A DNA stretch of 64,000 bases from an uncultured Ruminiclostridium sp. (GCA_947630175.1 CANRGJ010000001.1:62001-126000); one strand, 5' to 3'. Counted from the first letter of the stretch, positions 7,806 to 15,990 are shown. Notes: generated by a model not told the origin, from the letters alone. Numbers and translations are program-made.

Positions 7806-10800
7806 GTGGATTTTGTTCATCTTCACGTTCATACCGAATACAGCCTTCTTGACGGAGTCTGCCGTATCAAGGAGCTTGCGTCACGCCTGAAGGAATTGGG
7901 ACAAACTGCATGCGCTATCACCGACCACGGCGTGATGTACGGCTGTGTAGAATTTTACCGCAAGATGAAAGAAGAGGGGATAAAGCCGATTTTGGGCTGT
8001 GAAGTTTACGTTGCTCCCCGTACACGATTTGATAAGGATGGAAAGCAGGACAGCTCTCCTCATCATCTTATTTTGCTGTGTGAAAATAACAAGGGATATC
8101 AGAATTTGATAAAGCTGGTATCCGATGCCAACATCAGCGGTTTTTACAGCAAACCACGCTGTGATCGTGAGACACTGAAAAAATATCACGAGGGGCTTAT
8201 CTGTCTTTCCGCCTGCCTTTCGGGAGAGGTAGCACGCCGCCTTTTGGCAGGAGATTATCAGGCGGCAAAAAAAGCTGCTCTTGATTACCGTGATATTTTC
8301 GGAGTGGACAACTATTTTCTTGAACTTCAGGATCATGGTCTCAGCGGTCAGAAAAAGATAAATCCTTTGATATACCGAATTTCAAGAGAAACGGGAATAC
8401 CTGTCGTTGCCACCAATGACGCTCATTATCTTACGGAAGAAAGCTGCGAGATACAGCGTGTTCTGACCGCTATCTCCACCAATACAACAATAAACGAAAA
8501 AAATCCTCTCAACTTCAACAGCAGGGAGCTTTACATCAAGTCTGCAGAGCAAATGGCGGCGCTTTTTGATGAAGAAGCAATAAAAAATACTGTGCGGATC
8601 GCTCAACGCTGTAATGTGGAAATAGAATTTGGAAGTATAAAGCTCCCTCAATACACGATAGAAGGCGTCACCGACAACAACAAATATTTTAAAGACGCCG
8701 TACATGAGGGATTAAAAGAACGTTACGGCGAACCGCTTACGGATGAAGTGCTGTCCAGGGCAGAATATGAAATTGAAACCATAACCGATATGGGTTATGT
8801 GGATTATTTTTTGATAGTAGCCGACTTTATTTCCTTTGCCAGGAGCCGTGATATTCCCGTAGGACCGGGAAGAGGTTCAGGAGTTGGAAGTATCTGCGCT
8901 TATGCTCTTAAAATAACCTCAGTTGATCCCCTGCGCTACAATTTGATTTTTGAACGCTTTTTGACCAAGGAGCGTGTCACTATGCCCGATTTTGACGTTG
9001 ATTTCTGCTATTTAAGGCGCCAGGAGGTAATAGATTACGTTTCCGAAAAATACGGAAAAGACCATGTGGCTCAGATAATCACCTTCGGTACCTTGGCGGC
9101 AAAGGCGGCTATCCGCGACGTAGGGCGTGCTATGGGACTTCCTTACGCCAAGGTGGACAGCGTAGCCAAGATGATACCCTTCAGCGTCAATCCTTCAATA
9201 GAACGCTCTCTGAAAGAGGAGGAAAAGCTGGCAACTGCCGTAAAGACTGACCCTGAAATAGAAAAGCTGATAAATACCGCTTTAAAACTGGAGGGAATGC
9301 CACGACATGCGTCAATGCATGCCGCAGGGATAGTGATAACCCGTGACGCAGTTACAGACTATGTTCCTGTTCAAAAGTCCGATAACTGTATAGTTACTCA
9401 GTATCCCAAAGACACCTTGGAGCAGCTTGGTCTGCTTAAAATGGACTTTCTGGGACTTCGCTACCTTACAGTTATAAAGGACGCAGAAACTCTTATCCGA
9501 AAAGCAAAGCCCGATTTTGATATAAACAATATTCCTGAGGACGATAAAGAGGTTTTTTCAATGCTTTCCTCAGGACAAACGGCAGGCGTTTTTCAGTTTG
9601 AAAGCGGAGGTATGACCTCTGTTCTTTCCCGATTGAAGCCTACCTCTATTGAAGACCTGATTGCAGTTATATCACTTTACCGCCCCGGACCAATGCAGTC
9701 TATTTCCGAATATATAGAAAACAGACATAATCCGGATAAAATAACATATCTTCACCCGCTTTTGAAAAACATTCTTGACGTTACCTACGGCGTAATTGTT
9801 TATCAGGAGCAGGTAATGCAGATATGCCGTGACATAGGCGGATATTCTTACGGCAGAGCCGACCTGGTGCGCAGGGCGATGGCAAAGAAAAAGAAAGAGG
9901 TAATGGAAAAAGAGCGCAACGCTTTTGTTTACGGCACTGAAACCAACTGCGGGGCGATAAAAAACGGCGTTTCCGAGAAGATCGCCAACGAGCTGTTTGA
10001 CGAAATGTCCTCGTTTGCGTCCTATGCCTTTAACAAAAGTCACGCCGCCGCATATGCGTGGCTGTCTTATCGAACGGCTTATCTTCGCTGTCATTATTAT
10101 AAAGAATATATGATATCTCTTATGACAAGCGTAATGGAATCCACCGGCAAACTGAACGAATATATAACGGATTTGGAAAAGCACGGCGTAAAGCTGTATC
10201 CTCCCGACGTAAACAGCAGCTTTTCAGGATTTTCAGTTGAAGAAGGCGGTATCAGATACGGTTTGCTCGCCATAAAAAATCTGGGAAGAAACGTTATCAA
10301 TTCCATAGTAGAAAACCGAAAAAACGGACGTTACACCAGTCTTTACGATTTTTGTTCACGACTTGCTGGTCCTGAGCTTAACAAGCGTGCGGTAGAGGCT
10401 CTGATAAAATCGGGCGCATTGGACAGTCTCGGACACAACCGTCGTTCTATGTTTATGAGTTATGAGAAAATTATGTCTCAGCTTTCTTCTCACAAAAGCA
10501 TGAATATAGACGGTCAGATAGATATGTTCGGTTTATCAGGTGCGCAGGCGGAAGTGACAGAGGGCTTTGATATGCCCAATGTTCAGGAATTTAGCCATAC
10601 TCAGCTTTTGCAGATGGAAAAGGAGAGCGCAGGCTTTTATATTTCAGGTCACCCTGTTGACAGATATGAAAGCTTGATAAAGCGTCTAGGCTGTAAAAAT
10701 ATTTATACGGTAATAACCTGTGCTAAAGAAAAATCCAACGGTTTTCTTGACGGTCAAAAGCAGCCTTTGGTAGCAATGCTCTTGTCAAAAAAACAGCATA

Positions 10801-11255
10801 CTCAGAAAAACGGAAAGCAGATGTGCTTCGCTGAATTTGAGGACAGAAGCGGTATGATAGAGGGGATAATCTTCAGCGATATATACGAAAAAGTATCTGA
10901 AACGCTTCGTGAGGGCGAAATATATAAGCTGAATGCGACGATATCAAGCGACAGCTATCGGGAAGACGACGCCCCTAAGCTGATAATAAATTCAATTGAA
11001 ACTGCTCAGTCGGCCGAAAACACCTTGCCTGAGCCAAAAACGGTTTATATAAAGCTAAAGTCAGAAACCTCACTCGAGCTTGAAAAGGTTTATCGCCTGC
11101 TTTGTGAGAATAAAGGCGAACTTGAAGTAAAGCTATGCTTTGAAAGCACCCATAAAACCGCACGCCCAAAGGGAATTTCGGGAATAAACCTTACAGACAG
11201 GCTGCTGTCCGAGCTTGAACTTATTTGCGGAAAAAACAACATTATAACAAAATAG
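7806..11255 (+). CDS. dnaE: DNA polymerase III alpha subunit DnaE
   Basis: This is a replicative polymerase of the C family (DnaE type, not PolC). The 1149 residues begin with a PHP domain (HLHVHTEYSLLDG, about 5-17); the palm carries the catalytic aspartates in MPDFDVDFC (about 394-402), followed by GRGSG-type fingers, a helix-hairpin-helix region and a C-terminal OB fold. In Firmicutes DnaE extends primers before PolC takes over. The GTG start at 7806 lies 7 bases after GAGGTG, two bases beyond the whiA stop. No terminator separates it from pfkA, but pfkA has its own promoter. Confidence 0.96.
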   Translation: MDFVHLHVHTEYSLLDGVCRIKELASRLKELGQTACAITDHGVMYGCVEFYRKMKEEGIKPILGCEVYVAPRTRFDKDGKQDSSPHHLILLCENNKGYQNLIKLVSDANISGFYSKPRCDRETLKKYHEGLICLSACLSGEVARRLLAGDYQAAKKAALDYRDIFGVDNYFLELQDHGLSGQKKINPLIYRISRETGIPVVATNDAHYLTEESCEIQRVLTAISTNTTINEKNPLNFNSRELYIKSAEQMAALFDEEAIKNTVRIAQRCNVEIEFGSIKLPQYTIEGVTDNNKYFKDAVHEGLKERYGEPLTDEVLSRAEYEIETITDMGYVDYFLIVADFISFARSRDIPVGPGRGSGVGSICAYALKITSVDPLRYNLIFERFLTKERVTMPDFDVDFCYLRRQEVIDYVSEKYGKDHVAQIITFGTLAAKAAIRDVGRAMGLPYAKVDSVAKMIPFSVNPSIERSLKEEEKLATAVKTDPEIEKLINTALKLEGMPRHASMHAAGIVITRDAVTDYVPVQKSDNCIVTQYPKDTLEQLGLLKMDFLGLRYLTVIKDAETLIRKAKPDFDINNIPEDDKEVFSMLSSGQTAGVFQFESGGMTSVLSRLKPTSIEDLIAVISLYRPGPMQSISEYIENRHNPDKITYLHPLLKNILDVTYGVIVYQEQVMQICRDIGGYSYGRADLVRRAMAKKKKEVMEKERNAFVYGTETNCGAIKNGVSEKIANELFDEMSSFASYAFNKSHAAAYAWLSYRTAYLRCHYYKEYMISLMTSVMESTGKLNEYITDLEKHGVKLYPPDVNSSFSGFSVEEGGIRYGLLAIKNLGRNVINSIVENRKNGRYTSLYDFCSRLAGPELNKRAVEALIKSGALDSLGHNRRSMFMSYEKIMSQLSSHKSMNIDGQIDMFGLSGAQAEVTEGFDMPNVQEFSHTQLLQMEKESAGFYISGHPVDRYESLIKRLGCKNIYTVITCAKEKSNGFLDGQKQPLVAMLLSKKQHTQKNGKQMCFAEFEDRSGMIEGIIFSDIYEKVSETLREGEIYKLNATISSDSYREDDAPKLIINSIETAQSAENTLPEPKTVYIKLKSETSLELEKVYRLLCENKGELEVKLCFESTHKTARPKGISGINLTDRLLSELELICGKNNIITK

Positions 11256-11278
11256 TGAAAAATTAGTCAAAAAAACTA

Positions 11279-11307
11279 TTGACGATTTCAAGATAAAAGA
11301 GTAAAAT
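11279..11307 (+). promoter_or_regulatory. sigma-A promoter of pfkA
   Basis: TTGACG (11279-11284), 17-base spacer, TAAAAT (11302-11307), inside the 116-base gap after dnaE. The predicted 5' UTR of about 58 bases contains a short inverted repeat CGGGT / ACCCG (11328-11344) just before the Shine-Dalgarno. The promoter match is strong; a role for the hairpin is a guess. Confidence 0.7.
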
Positions 11308-11371
11308 AGTAATGTTAGGAAATCAGCGGGTAATTTTGACCCGGCGTAAAATACGAAAGGACGATATTGTT

Positions 11372-12331
11372 ATGAAAAAGATAGGCGTACTTACCAGCGG
11401 CGGCGACGCTCCCGGCATGAATGCCGCAATAAGGGCGGTCGTTCGTGCGGCTCTTTCCAAGAATATGGAGGTCATGGGCATATACAGAGGCTATAACGGA
11501 CTTATAAACGGCGATATCAAGCCGCTTTCAGTAAGAAGTGTATCCGACGTTATCCAGCACGGCGGCACAATGCTTTATACCGCCCGCTGTCAGGAATTCC
11601 GCCACGAAGAGGGCTTGCAGAAAGCAAAGCAGACCTGTATCGAGAACGGAATAGAGGGAATAGTGGTAATAGGCGGCGACGGCTCTTTCAGAGGAGCTGC
11701 AGACCTTTCCGCAAGAGGTATCCCCTGCGTAGGCATACCCGGCACTATCGACAACGATATTGCTATGAGCGAATATACTATCGGATACGATACGGCTATG
11801 AACACCGCAATGGAGCTTGTTGACAAGCTGCGTGATACTTCCCAGTCCCACGACCGTTGCTCGGTGGTTGAAGTAATGGGCAGAAATGCGGGCTACATAG
11901 CAGTAAACACAGGCATAGCCTGCGGCGCTACCTGCATAATCGTTCCCGAAAAGCCCTGGAGCATTGAGGCTGTATGTGATAAGATAAAGCAGACTCAGGC
12001 AACAGGCAAGCACCATTTCATAGTTGTAGTATCCGAAGGCGTAGGAAACTCAGGCGAGATCGCCAAGCAGATAGAGGAAAAGACAGGCGTTGAAAGCCGT
12101 GCCACAATTCTCGGACACGTTCAGAGAGGCGGCTCTCCCACTATTCGTGACCGTATCGCCGCGAGCCAGCTCGGCTATTACGCTGTACAGCTTCTTTTTG
12201 AGGGCAAGGGCAACCGTGTAGTCGGTATCCAGAACAACAAGATAGTTGACTACGACATTCAGGAAGCTCTTTCTATGAAAAAGCCCTTTGAAGACGAGCT
12301 TTACAGAATTGCCGATGAGATCAGCTTCTGA
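11372..12331 (+). CDS. pfkA: ATP-dependent 6-phosphofructokinase
   Basis: PfkA phosphorylates fructose 6-phosphate to the 1,6-bisphosphate and controls entry into glycolysis. The 319 residues match the bacterial short form. Motifs: the N-terminal VLTSGGDAPGMNAAIRAVV, the ATP-site GGDGSFRGA, the catalytic loop GTIDNDIAMSEYTIGYDTA, and the substrate-site LGHVQRGGSP. The Gly after GGDG fits ATP, not pyrophosphate, as donor. I start at ATG 11372 because GAAAGGA lies upstream; an in-frame ATG at 11312 would add 20 residues that do not look like PFK. Confidence 0.95.
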   Translation: MKKIGVLTSGGDAPGMNAAIRAVVRAALSKNMEVMGIYRGYNGLINGDIKPLSVRSVSDVIQHGGTMLYTARCQEFRHEEGLQKAKQTCIENGIEGIVVIGGDGSFRGAADLSARGIPCVGIPGTIDNDIAMSEYTIGYDTAMNTAMELVDKLRDTSQSHDRCSVVEVMGRNAGYIAVNTGIACGATCIIVPEKPWSIEAVCDKIKQTQATGKHHFIVVVSEGVGNSGEIAKQIEEKTGVESRATILGHVQRGGSPTIRDRIAASQLGYYAVQLLFEGKGNRVVGIQNNKIVDYDIQEALSMKKPFEDELYRIADEISF

Positions 12332-12387
12332 CGCATACCATTTGATGATTTTGATATGAATAAACTGGGATTGACAGGAGAGATCAA

Positions 12388-12762
12388 ATGAAACGGGAAC
12401 TTGGAATAGCACGCTGCGGACTGGCATGTTGCTTATGCAGCGAAAATGAACATTGCAGCGGGTGCAATTCAGACGAATGTCCCGACAAGGACTGGTGTGA
12501 AAACAGAAAATGCTCTATTGAGAAAAGTCATACCCATTGTTATGAATGTAAAGATGAATGCAGAAAAGGATTGCTGTCTAAGATCAAACCTTACGGTTTT
12601 ACCCTGTTTATCAAAAGATACGGAGAAAAAGAACTTTTAGACTGCCTTGAACGTAATGAAAAAGCGGGCGTTTCTTATCACCGTGAAGGAGTTAATGGCG
12701 ATTATGATGACTTTGATGATGTGGAGGAACTGCTCGACTTTATTAAAACAGGGAAGAAGTGA
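12388..12762 (+). CDS. cysteine-rich DUF3795-type protein
   Basis: Function is unknown. The 124-residue protein is full of cysteines in the first half (CGLACCLCS, CSGCNSDECPDKDWCENRKCS, HCYECKDEC), spaced like zinc or Fe-S ligands, then has a helical C-terminal half rich in acidic residues (DYDDFDDVEELLDF). The CGLxCxxC start and the pattern fit the DUF3795 family common in clostridia and archaea. ATG follows AGGAGAG. The stop is followed within six bases by the first repeat copy of this pocket. Family assignment is from the pattern only. Confidence 0.72.
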   Translation: MKRELGIARCGLACCLCSENEHCSGCNSDECPDKDWCENRKCSIEKSHTHCYECKDECRKGLLSKIKPYGFTLFIKRYGEKELLDCLERNEKAGVSYHREGVNGDYDDFDDVEELLDFIKTGKK

Positions 12763-12767
12763 CTTCT

Positions 12768-12886
12768 CGTTTATCAAAATATAAAGATTTTTCCTGTCAT
12801 ATCAAAACCTCAAGTAACACAGATATAATCTTGCAGAGTTTGATACAAAACCGAGAAATAATTGAAAAGTGCGTCTTTGCGGTGTA
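12768..12886 (+). repeat. interspersed repeat, copy A
   Basis: It starts with CGTTTATC just after the DUF3795 stop and ends in TTTGCGGTGTA. The core at 12816-12886 aligns without gaps to 13671-13741 (copy B) at 58 of 71 positions by hand count. Copy A lacks about 45 bases that copy B carries between the opening CGTTTATC and the core. Confidence 0.75.
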
Positions 12887-12987
12887 CGCTTTTCCGATTG
12901 GGGGTGTAAAAGAAAGCGATAGATTTATTCGCGTGCTTGTATTATACTTAAGTTATAGCAAATCATAGTATAAAGGAGTATTTTTAA

Positions 12988-13584
12988 ATGGAAAAGCACA
13001 TGGTAACAATTCAACCGCTGTGCCCGGAACTATGTGAAGATTGGCTTGGGTTTTTTGAAAAAATTGCGTTTGTCGATCATGGGGAGTGGGCGTTTTGCTA
13101 TTGTCTGGAGGGGCATTTGGATCCGGAAACTAACGATAAATTGACAGAGCTAAAAGACCGCAGAAAAAAAGCTGTTGAATTAATTGAAACGGGTGAAATG
13201 CCAGGGTATCTTGCTTATTTAGATAATATGGTTGTCGGTTGGTGCAACACCAATGATCGAAAAAAATATAAATACATTACCGAAATGTTTCAGAGAATCG
13301 GTTATCAGACAAATGATAAGGCAGACGCAAAGGTAAAGTCGGTTTATTGCTTTTTAATCGCTCCTGAATATCGAGGTAAAGGAATTGCTCAAAGTCTACT
13401 TAAACGTGTATGTGAAGATGCGGCACAGGACGGATATTCCTGCATAGAGGCATATCCGTTTTCAGATAAAAAATTTGAGTATCAGTATCATGGAACTTCC
13501 GGTATGTATGAGAGAAACGGCTTTTTTGAAATTGCGGATTTGAATTATGTAAAAGTTGTGCGTAAGAATTTATTTTGCCTATAA
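12988..13584 (+). CDS. GNAT-family N-acetyltransferase
   Basis: This is a predicted acetyl-CoA-dependent acyltransferase of 198 residues; substrate unknown. GNAT motif A is clear: YCFLIAPEYRGKGIAQSLL (about residues 117-135), with the R/Q-x-x-G-x-G/A acetyl-CoA loop as RGKGIA. The C-terminal YERNGFFEIADLNYVKV is the usual last strand pair. The N-terminal region with several Trp and Cys (WAFCYCLEG) resembles uncharacterised clostridial GNATs. ATG follows AAAGGAG. A weak promoter TAGATT-N17-TATACT (12920-12948) is possible. It is flanked by two copies of the same repeat, which suggests acquired or duplicated DNA. Confidence 0.85.
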   Translation: MEKHMVTIQPLCPELCEDWLGFFEKIAFVDHGEWAFCYCLEGHLDPETNDKLTELKDRRKKAVELIETGEMPGYLAYLDNMVVGWCNTNDRKKYKYITEMFQRIGYQTNDKADAKVKSVYCFLIAPEYRGKGIAQSLLKRVCEDAAQDGYSCIEAYPFSDKKFEYQYHGTSGMYERNGFFEIADLNYVKVVRKNLFCL

Positions 13585-13589
13585 ATTCC

Positions 13590-13760
13590 CGTTTATCGAA
13601 AAGAACAAACATAAACTCCTCGCTGCCGATGCGGAAAGGAAGAGTCTCTGTTCGTATCAAAATCAGCAGGAACACAGAGATTATCTTGCAGGGGTTGATA
13701 CAACGCCGAAGAAAAATTGAAAAGGACCCCTTTGCGGTGTAATTACCCCCTGCGGTGTAA
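13590..13760 (+). repeat. interspersed repeat, copy B
   Basis: It begins CGTTTATC five bases after the GNAT stop and continues to TTTGCGGTGTA (core 13671-13741). The decamer TGCGGTGTAA recurs at 13733-13742 and 13751-13760, 18 bases apart. A 37-codon frame (13629-13742) runs through it without a ribosome binding site and is not called as a gene. Confidence 0.75.
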
Positions 13761-13783
13761 AACTGCTTATCACTTGCAGACGG

Positions 13784-13811
13784 TTGTCTTTCTCAAAATT
13801 TACGGTATACT
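13784..13811 (+). promoter_or_regulatory. promoter of the Nudix gene
   Basis: TTGTCT (13784-13789), 16-base spacer, TATACT (13806-13811), 36 bases before the TTG start at 13848. Confidence 0.55.
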
Positions 13812-13847
13812 GAATCAGAAAATCGGGATCAGCGGAGGTTTAACAGG

Positions 13848-14294
13848 TTGAGAGCACCATTTCAGATATTGGCAATTCCTTTCAGGAAAACAGCTTCGAG
13901 AGAGATGGAGTTTTGTGTTTTTCATCGCTCGGATTTGGATCAGTGGCAGTTTGTTGCCGGCGGCGGCGAAGATGACGAAACGCCGACTGAGGCAGCAATA
14001 CGAGAAATATCGGAAGAAACAGGGATAAAAACAAACAGTATTATAAAGCTGACGTCCATGGCGTATATCCCCGCGAATGTTATTTCGGAACGACACAGGA
14101 AATATTGGGCAAAGAACACCTATGTTATTCCCGAATATCATTTTGCGTTTGAGTGTGTTTCAGACATAAAGTTATCCAATGAACACATCGGTTCCGAGTG
14201 GCTGAGTTATAAAGACGCTATGGCGCGCCTGACTTGGGATTCAAATAAAACAGCTTTATATGAATTGCGCTGTCGGTTGCTTGAAGAGGTCTAA
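13848..14294 (+). CDS. Nudix hydrolase
   Basis: This is a 148-residue Nudix-fold pyrophosphohydrolase that cleaves a nucleoside diphosphate linked to another moiety. The Nudix box GX5EX7REUXEEXGU is complete: GGGEDDE, seven residues, then REISEETGI (about residues 38-60). Overall layout resembles NudB-type dihydroneopterin triphosphate pyrophosphatase, which would be notable beside a folate transporter, but this cannot be settled here. It starts at TTG 13848 with GGAGG nine bases upstream. Another repeat fragment begins about 24 bases after the stop. Confidence 0.87.
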   Translation: MRAPFQILAIPFRKTASREMEFCVFHRSDLDQWQFVAGGGEDDETPTEAAIREISEETGIKTNSIIKLTSMAYIPANVISERHRKYWAKNTYVIPEYHFAFECVSDIKLSNEHIGSEWLSYKDAMARLTWDSNKTALYELRCRLLEEV

Positions 14295-14317
14295 ACCGAT
14301 AAAGAAAGGTTTTTTGC

Positions 14318-14345
14318 TCGTATCAAAATCGCAAGAAACATAGAC
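14318..14345 (+). repeat. interspersed repeat, copy C (fragment)
   Basis: TCGTATCAAAATCGCAAGAA followed by ACATAGAC matches the corresponding part of copy B (from 13652) with one single-base gap and a few mismatches. Only about 28 bases are recognisable; the rest is missing or too diverged. Confidence 0.55.
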
Positions 14346-14347
14346 CC

Positions 14348-14397
14348 GCCCTGCAAAACGTCTGGTTTTCTTATCAGAAAATCAGACGAGGGCTTTA
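14348..14397 (+). terminator. nested hairpin, probable terminator after the Nudix gene
   Basis: The inner stem CGTCTGGTTTTC (14359-14370) / GAAAATCAGACG (14377-14388) has 12 pairs with one G-U and a 6-base loop. The outer arms GCCCT (14348-14352) / AGGGC (14389-14393) pair across a 6-base bulge. The tail TTTAT is short, so termination may be incomplete. Confidence 0.55.
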
Positions 14398-14405
14398 TAT
14401 AAACA

Positions 14406-14504
14406 ACAGAGTAGGAAACCGAGCGTTAAGTGCCTGACGGACGGAGAGTTGCCGTCGGGACGAAAAGCAAAATTGCTTGCGGTTCGGTTTTCGCATCTCG
14501 CTGT
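14406..14504 (+). promoter_or_regulatory. tetrahydrofolate (THF) riboswitch, class I
   Basis: Sequence and pairing fit the THF-I (folT) riboswitch. P1 is ACAG (14406-14409) / CTGT (14501-14504). P2 is GGAAACCG (14414-14421) / CGGTTTTC (14485-14492), 8 pairs. P3 is CCTGACGG (14433-14440) / CCGTCGGG (14452-14459). P4 is AAGCA / TGCTT around 14465-14478. Conserved class signatures are GAGTAG, GCGTTAAGTG (14423-14432), GGGACGAAAAGC and GCATCTCGC near the 3' end. The next gene encodes a folate-family ECF S component, the most common target of this class. It should lower folT expression when reduced folates are plentiful. Confidence 0.92.
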
Positions 14505-14505
14505 G

Positions 14506-14547
14506 CATAAAATTGAACAAGGTAAGCCATACTTACCGCTTTTTATG
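14506..14547 (+). terminator. expression-platform hairpin of the THF riboswitch
   Basis: GGTAAG (14521-14526) / CTTACC (14532-14537) with loop CCATA is followed by GCTTTTT, like a weak intrinsic terminator. An outer helix CATAAAA (14506-14512) / TTTTATG (14541-14547) can enclose it. The Shine-Dalgarno AAGGAGG (14563-14569) is not inside the stem, so transcriptional control is more likely than direct masking of the ribosome site. Confidence 0.5.
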
Positions 14548-14575
14548 TATTAGCGTGCAAAAAAGGAGGTACAGT

Positions 14576-15166
14576 ATGGCTGTTTTTAACAGTTTCAAAC
14601 GCTCTCTCCGTGAGTTGCACGACATTCGCTGTATTGCAGCCGTCGGCGTATTCATAGCGATATTCGTGGTCCTCGACGGATTTTGTTCCATTCGCATAGG
14701 CGAAGCCATCAAGATAAACTTTGCTTATCTTGCTCTTGCTGTGATTGGAATGTTGTTCGGTCCCACGGTGGGACTTGTTGCAGGCTTTGCCTGTGACCTT
14801 GTTGGCTGGCTCGTAAATCCCACGGCAGGATTTCTCCCCTGGCTCGCTCTTATAACGGCATTGGAGGGAATGATATACGGTCTTGGACTTTACAACTTCA
14901 CTCCAGACAGATCCCCTAAGCAGTACATAAAAATTGTCATTACACGTCTTGTTGCAGTAATATTGTGCAACCTTATCCTTAACACATGGGCACTGTACAG
15001 CTACGGCTTTATCGGCGGCTCTGACGAAAGCCTCTGGTCGCTTATTTACGCCAGAATTGGGACAAATGCCGTCGGCTTTGCGGCAGCGCTGGTGCTTATG
15101 CCCATAGTGCTTATTCCCGTCAAGCTGGCGTACAATCGCATGTTTAAAGGCAGACAGACAAGATAA
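14576..15166 (+). CDS. folT: folate-family ECF transporter S component
   Basis: This is the membrane substrate-binding subunit of an energy-coupling factor importer, 196 residues and about six hydrophobic segments (first near residues 19-36; last near 170-185). VGLVAGFACDLVGWLVNP is the conserved S-component loop with its Asp. It would bind folate and work with a shared EcfA-EcfA'-EcfT module encoded elsewhere. ATG 14576 follows AAGGAGG with 6 bases between. The upstream THF riboswitch fixes the substrate class better than the protein sequence does. proC follows after 18 bases, probably in the same transcript. Confidence 0.92.
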   Translation: MAVFNSFKRSLRELHDIRCIAAVGVFIAIFVVLDGFCSIRIGEAIKINFAYLALAVIGMLFGPTVGLVAGFACDLVGWLVNPTAGFLPWLALITALEGMIYGLGLYNFTPDRSPKQYIKIVITRLVAVILCNLILNTWALYSYGFIGGSDESLWSLIYARIGTNAVGFAAALVLMPIVLIPVKLAYNRMFKGRQTR

Positions 15167-15184
15167 CAAAAAGGAGAATAGATA

Positions 15185-15985
15185 ATGAAAAACCTCGGTT
15201 TTCTCGGCGCGGGCAATATGGGAAGCGCCATAATAAAAGGACTTGCCGACAGCGGAAAATTCAGTGACTGTGTTTTGTACGCCTATGACAAGGACAGTGA
15301 AAAGCTGAACGCATTGGCAAAATACAATGTTACCCCATGCGCAAGTGAGCAGAAACTTACCGAGAAATGTCAGTACATCCTCCTTGCTGTAAAACCTCAG
15401 GTTTTGGGCGATATTCTTGATACCATAAAGCCATATGTAACTGAAGATCACGTTTTCATCAGCATTTGTGCGGGAATAACCGCCGATTTCATCAAGCAGC
15501 GCACCAACTCAGCCGCAAAGGTCGCCGTTGTAATGCCCAACACCCCTGCAATGCTGGGACTTGGAGCAAGCGCCATCGCTCGTGACGGAGCAATAAGCGA
15601 TGAAGATTTTGCCTTTGCAAAATCCGTCATCTCGTCCTGCGGAATGGTAATGGAGATACCCGCCGACAAAATGAAAGAAATAATCTGCATAAACGGCAGT
15701 TCTCCCGCATTTATCTATCTTTTTGCAAAAGGCTTTGTGGATTACGCTAAGGAAGTCGGCATAGACGAAACCGCCGCTTTACAGCTTTTTGCCCAGTCCC
15801 TTGTAGGAAGCGCAAAAATGCTCACCGACAGCGGAATGACCGTGGAACAGCTTATAAAGCAGGTAAGCTCTCCAGGCGGAACAACTCTTGCAGGACTTGA
15901 CAAGCTGTATGCGGGCGATCTTGAGGAAACCGTAAAGGAAGCCTGCCGTGCCTGCACCAACAGAGCATACGAGCTTGCAAAATAA
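15185..15985 (+). CDS. proC: pyrroline-5-carboxylate reductase
   Basis: ProC reduces pyrroline-5-carboxylate to proline with NAD(P)H. It has 266 residues, as usual. The N-terminal Rossmann motif is FLGAGNMGSAIIKGL; VVMPNTPAMLGLGAS and the C-terminal SPGGTTLAGLDKL are family signatures that include the substrate-binding Ser/Thr residues. ATG follows AAAGGAG. It is cotranscribed with folT by spacing, so proline synthesis here may respond indirectly to the THF riboswitch, and ends at a strong terminator. Confidence 0.96.
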   Translation: MKNLGFLGAGNMGSAIIKGLADSGKFSDCVLYAYDKDSEKLNALAKYNVTPCASEQKLTEKCQYILLAVKPQVLGDILDTIKPYVTEDHVFISICAGITADFIKQRTNSAAKVAVVMPNTPAMLGLGASAIARDGAISDEDFAFAKSVISSCGMVMEIPADKMKEIICINGSSPAFIYLFAKGFVDYAKEVGIDETAALQLFAQSLVGSAKMLTDSGMTVEQLIKQVSSPGGTTLAGLDKLYAGDLEETVKEACRACTNRAYELAK

Positions 15986-15990
15986 ATTAT

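Noticed and set aside
11312..11371. 20-residue N-terminal extension of pfkA
   Set aside because: It starts just downstream of the -10 box, has no ribosome site, and PFK proteins start at the MKKIGVLTSGG segment.
12759..12968. 69-codon frame after the DUF3795 gene (GTG start)
   Set aside because: It has no ribosome site, lies in repeat copy A and ends in the upstream region of the GNAT gene; described as a repeat instead.
13629..13742. 37-codon frame in repeat copy B
   Set aside because: No Shine-Dalgarno and no evidence of expression; kept only as an observation on the repeat's frame.
12388..14345. Integron cassette array
   Set aside because: The gene-plus-repeat layout is suggestive, but the repeats lack attC core sites and folding symmetry and no integrase gene is in the window.
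14543..15451. 302-codon open frame on the minus strand across folT and proC
   Set aside because: It is antisense to two clear genes and the translation has no family features, being rich in Cys, His and Tyr as expected from a shadow frame.
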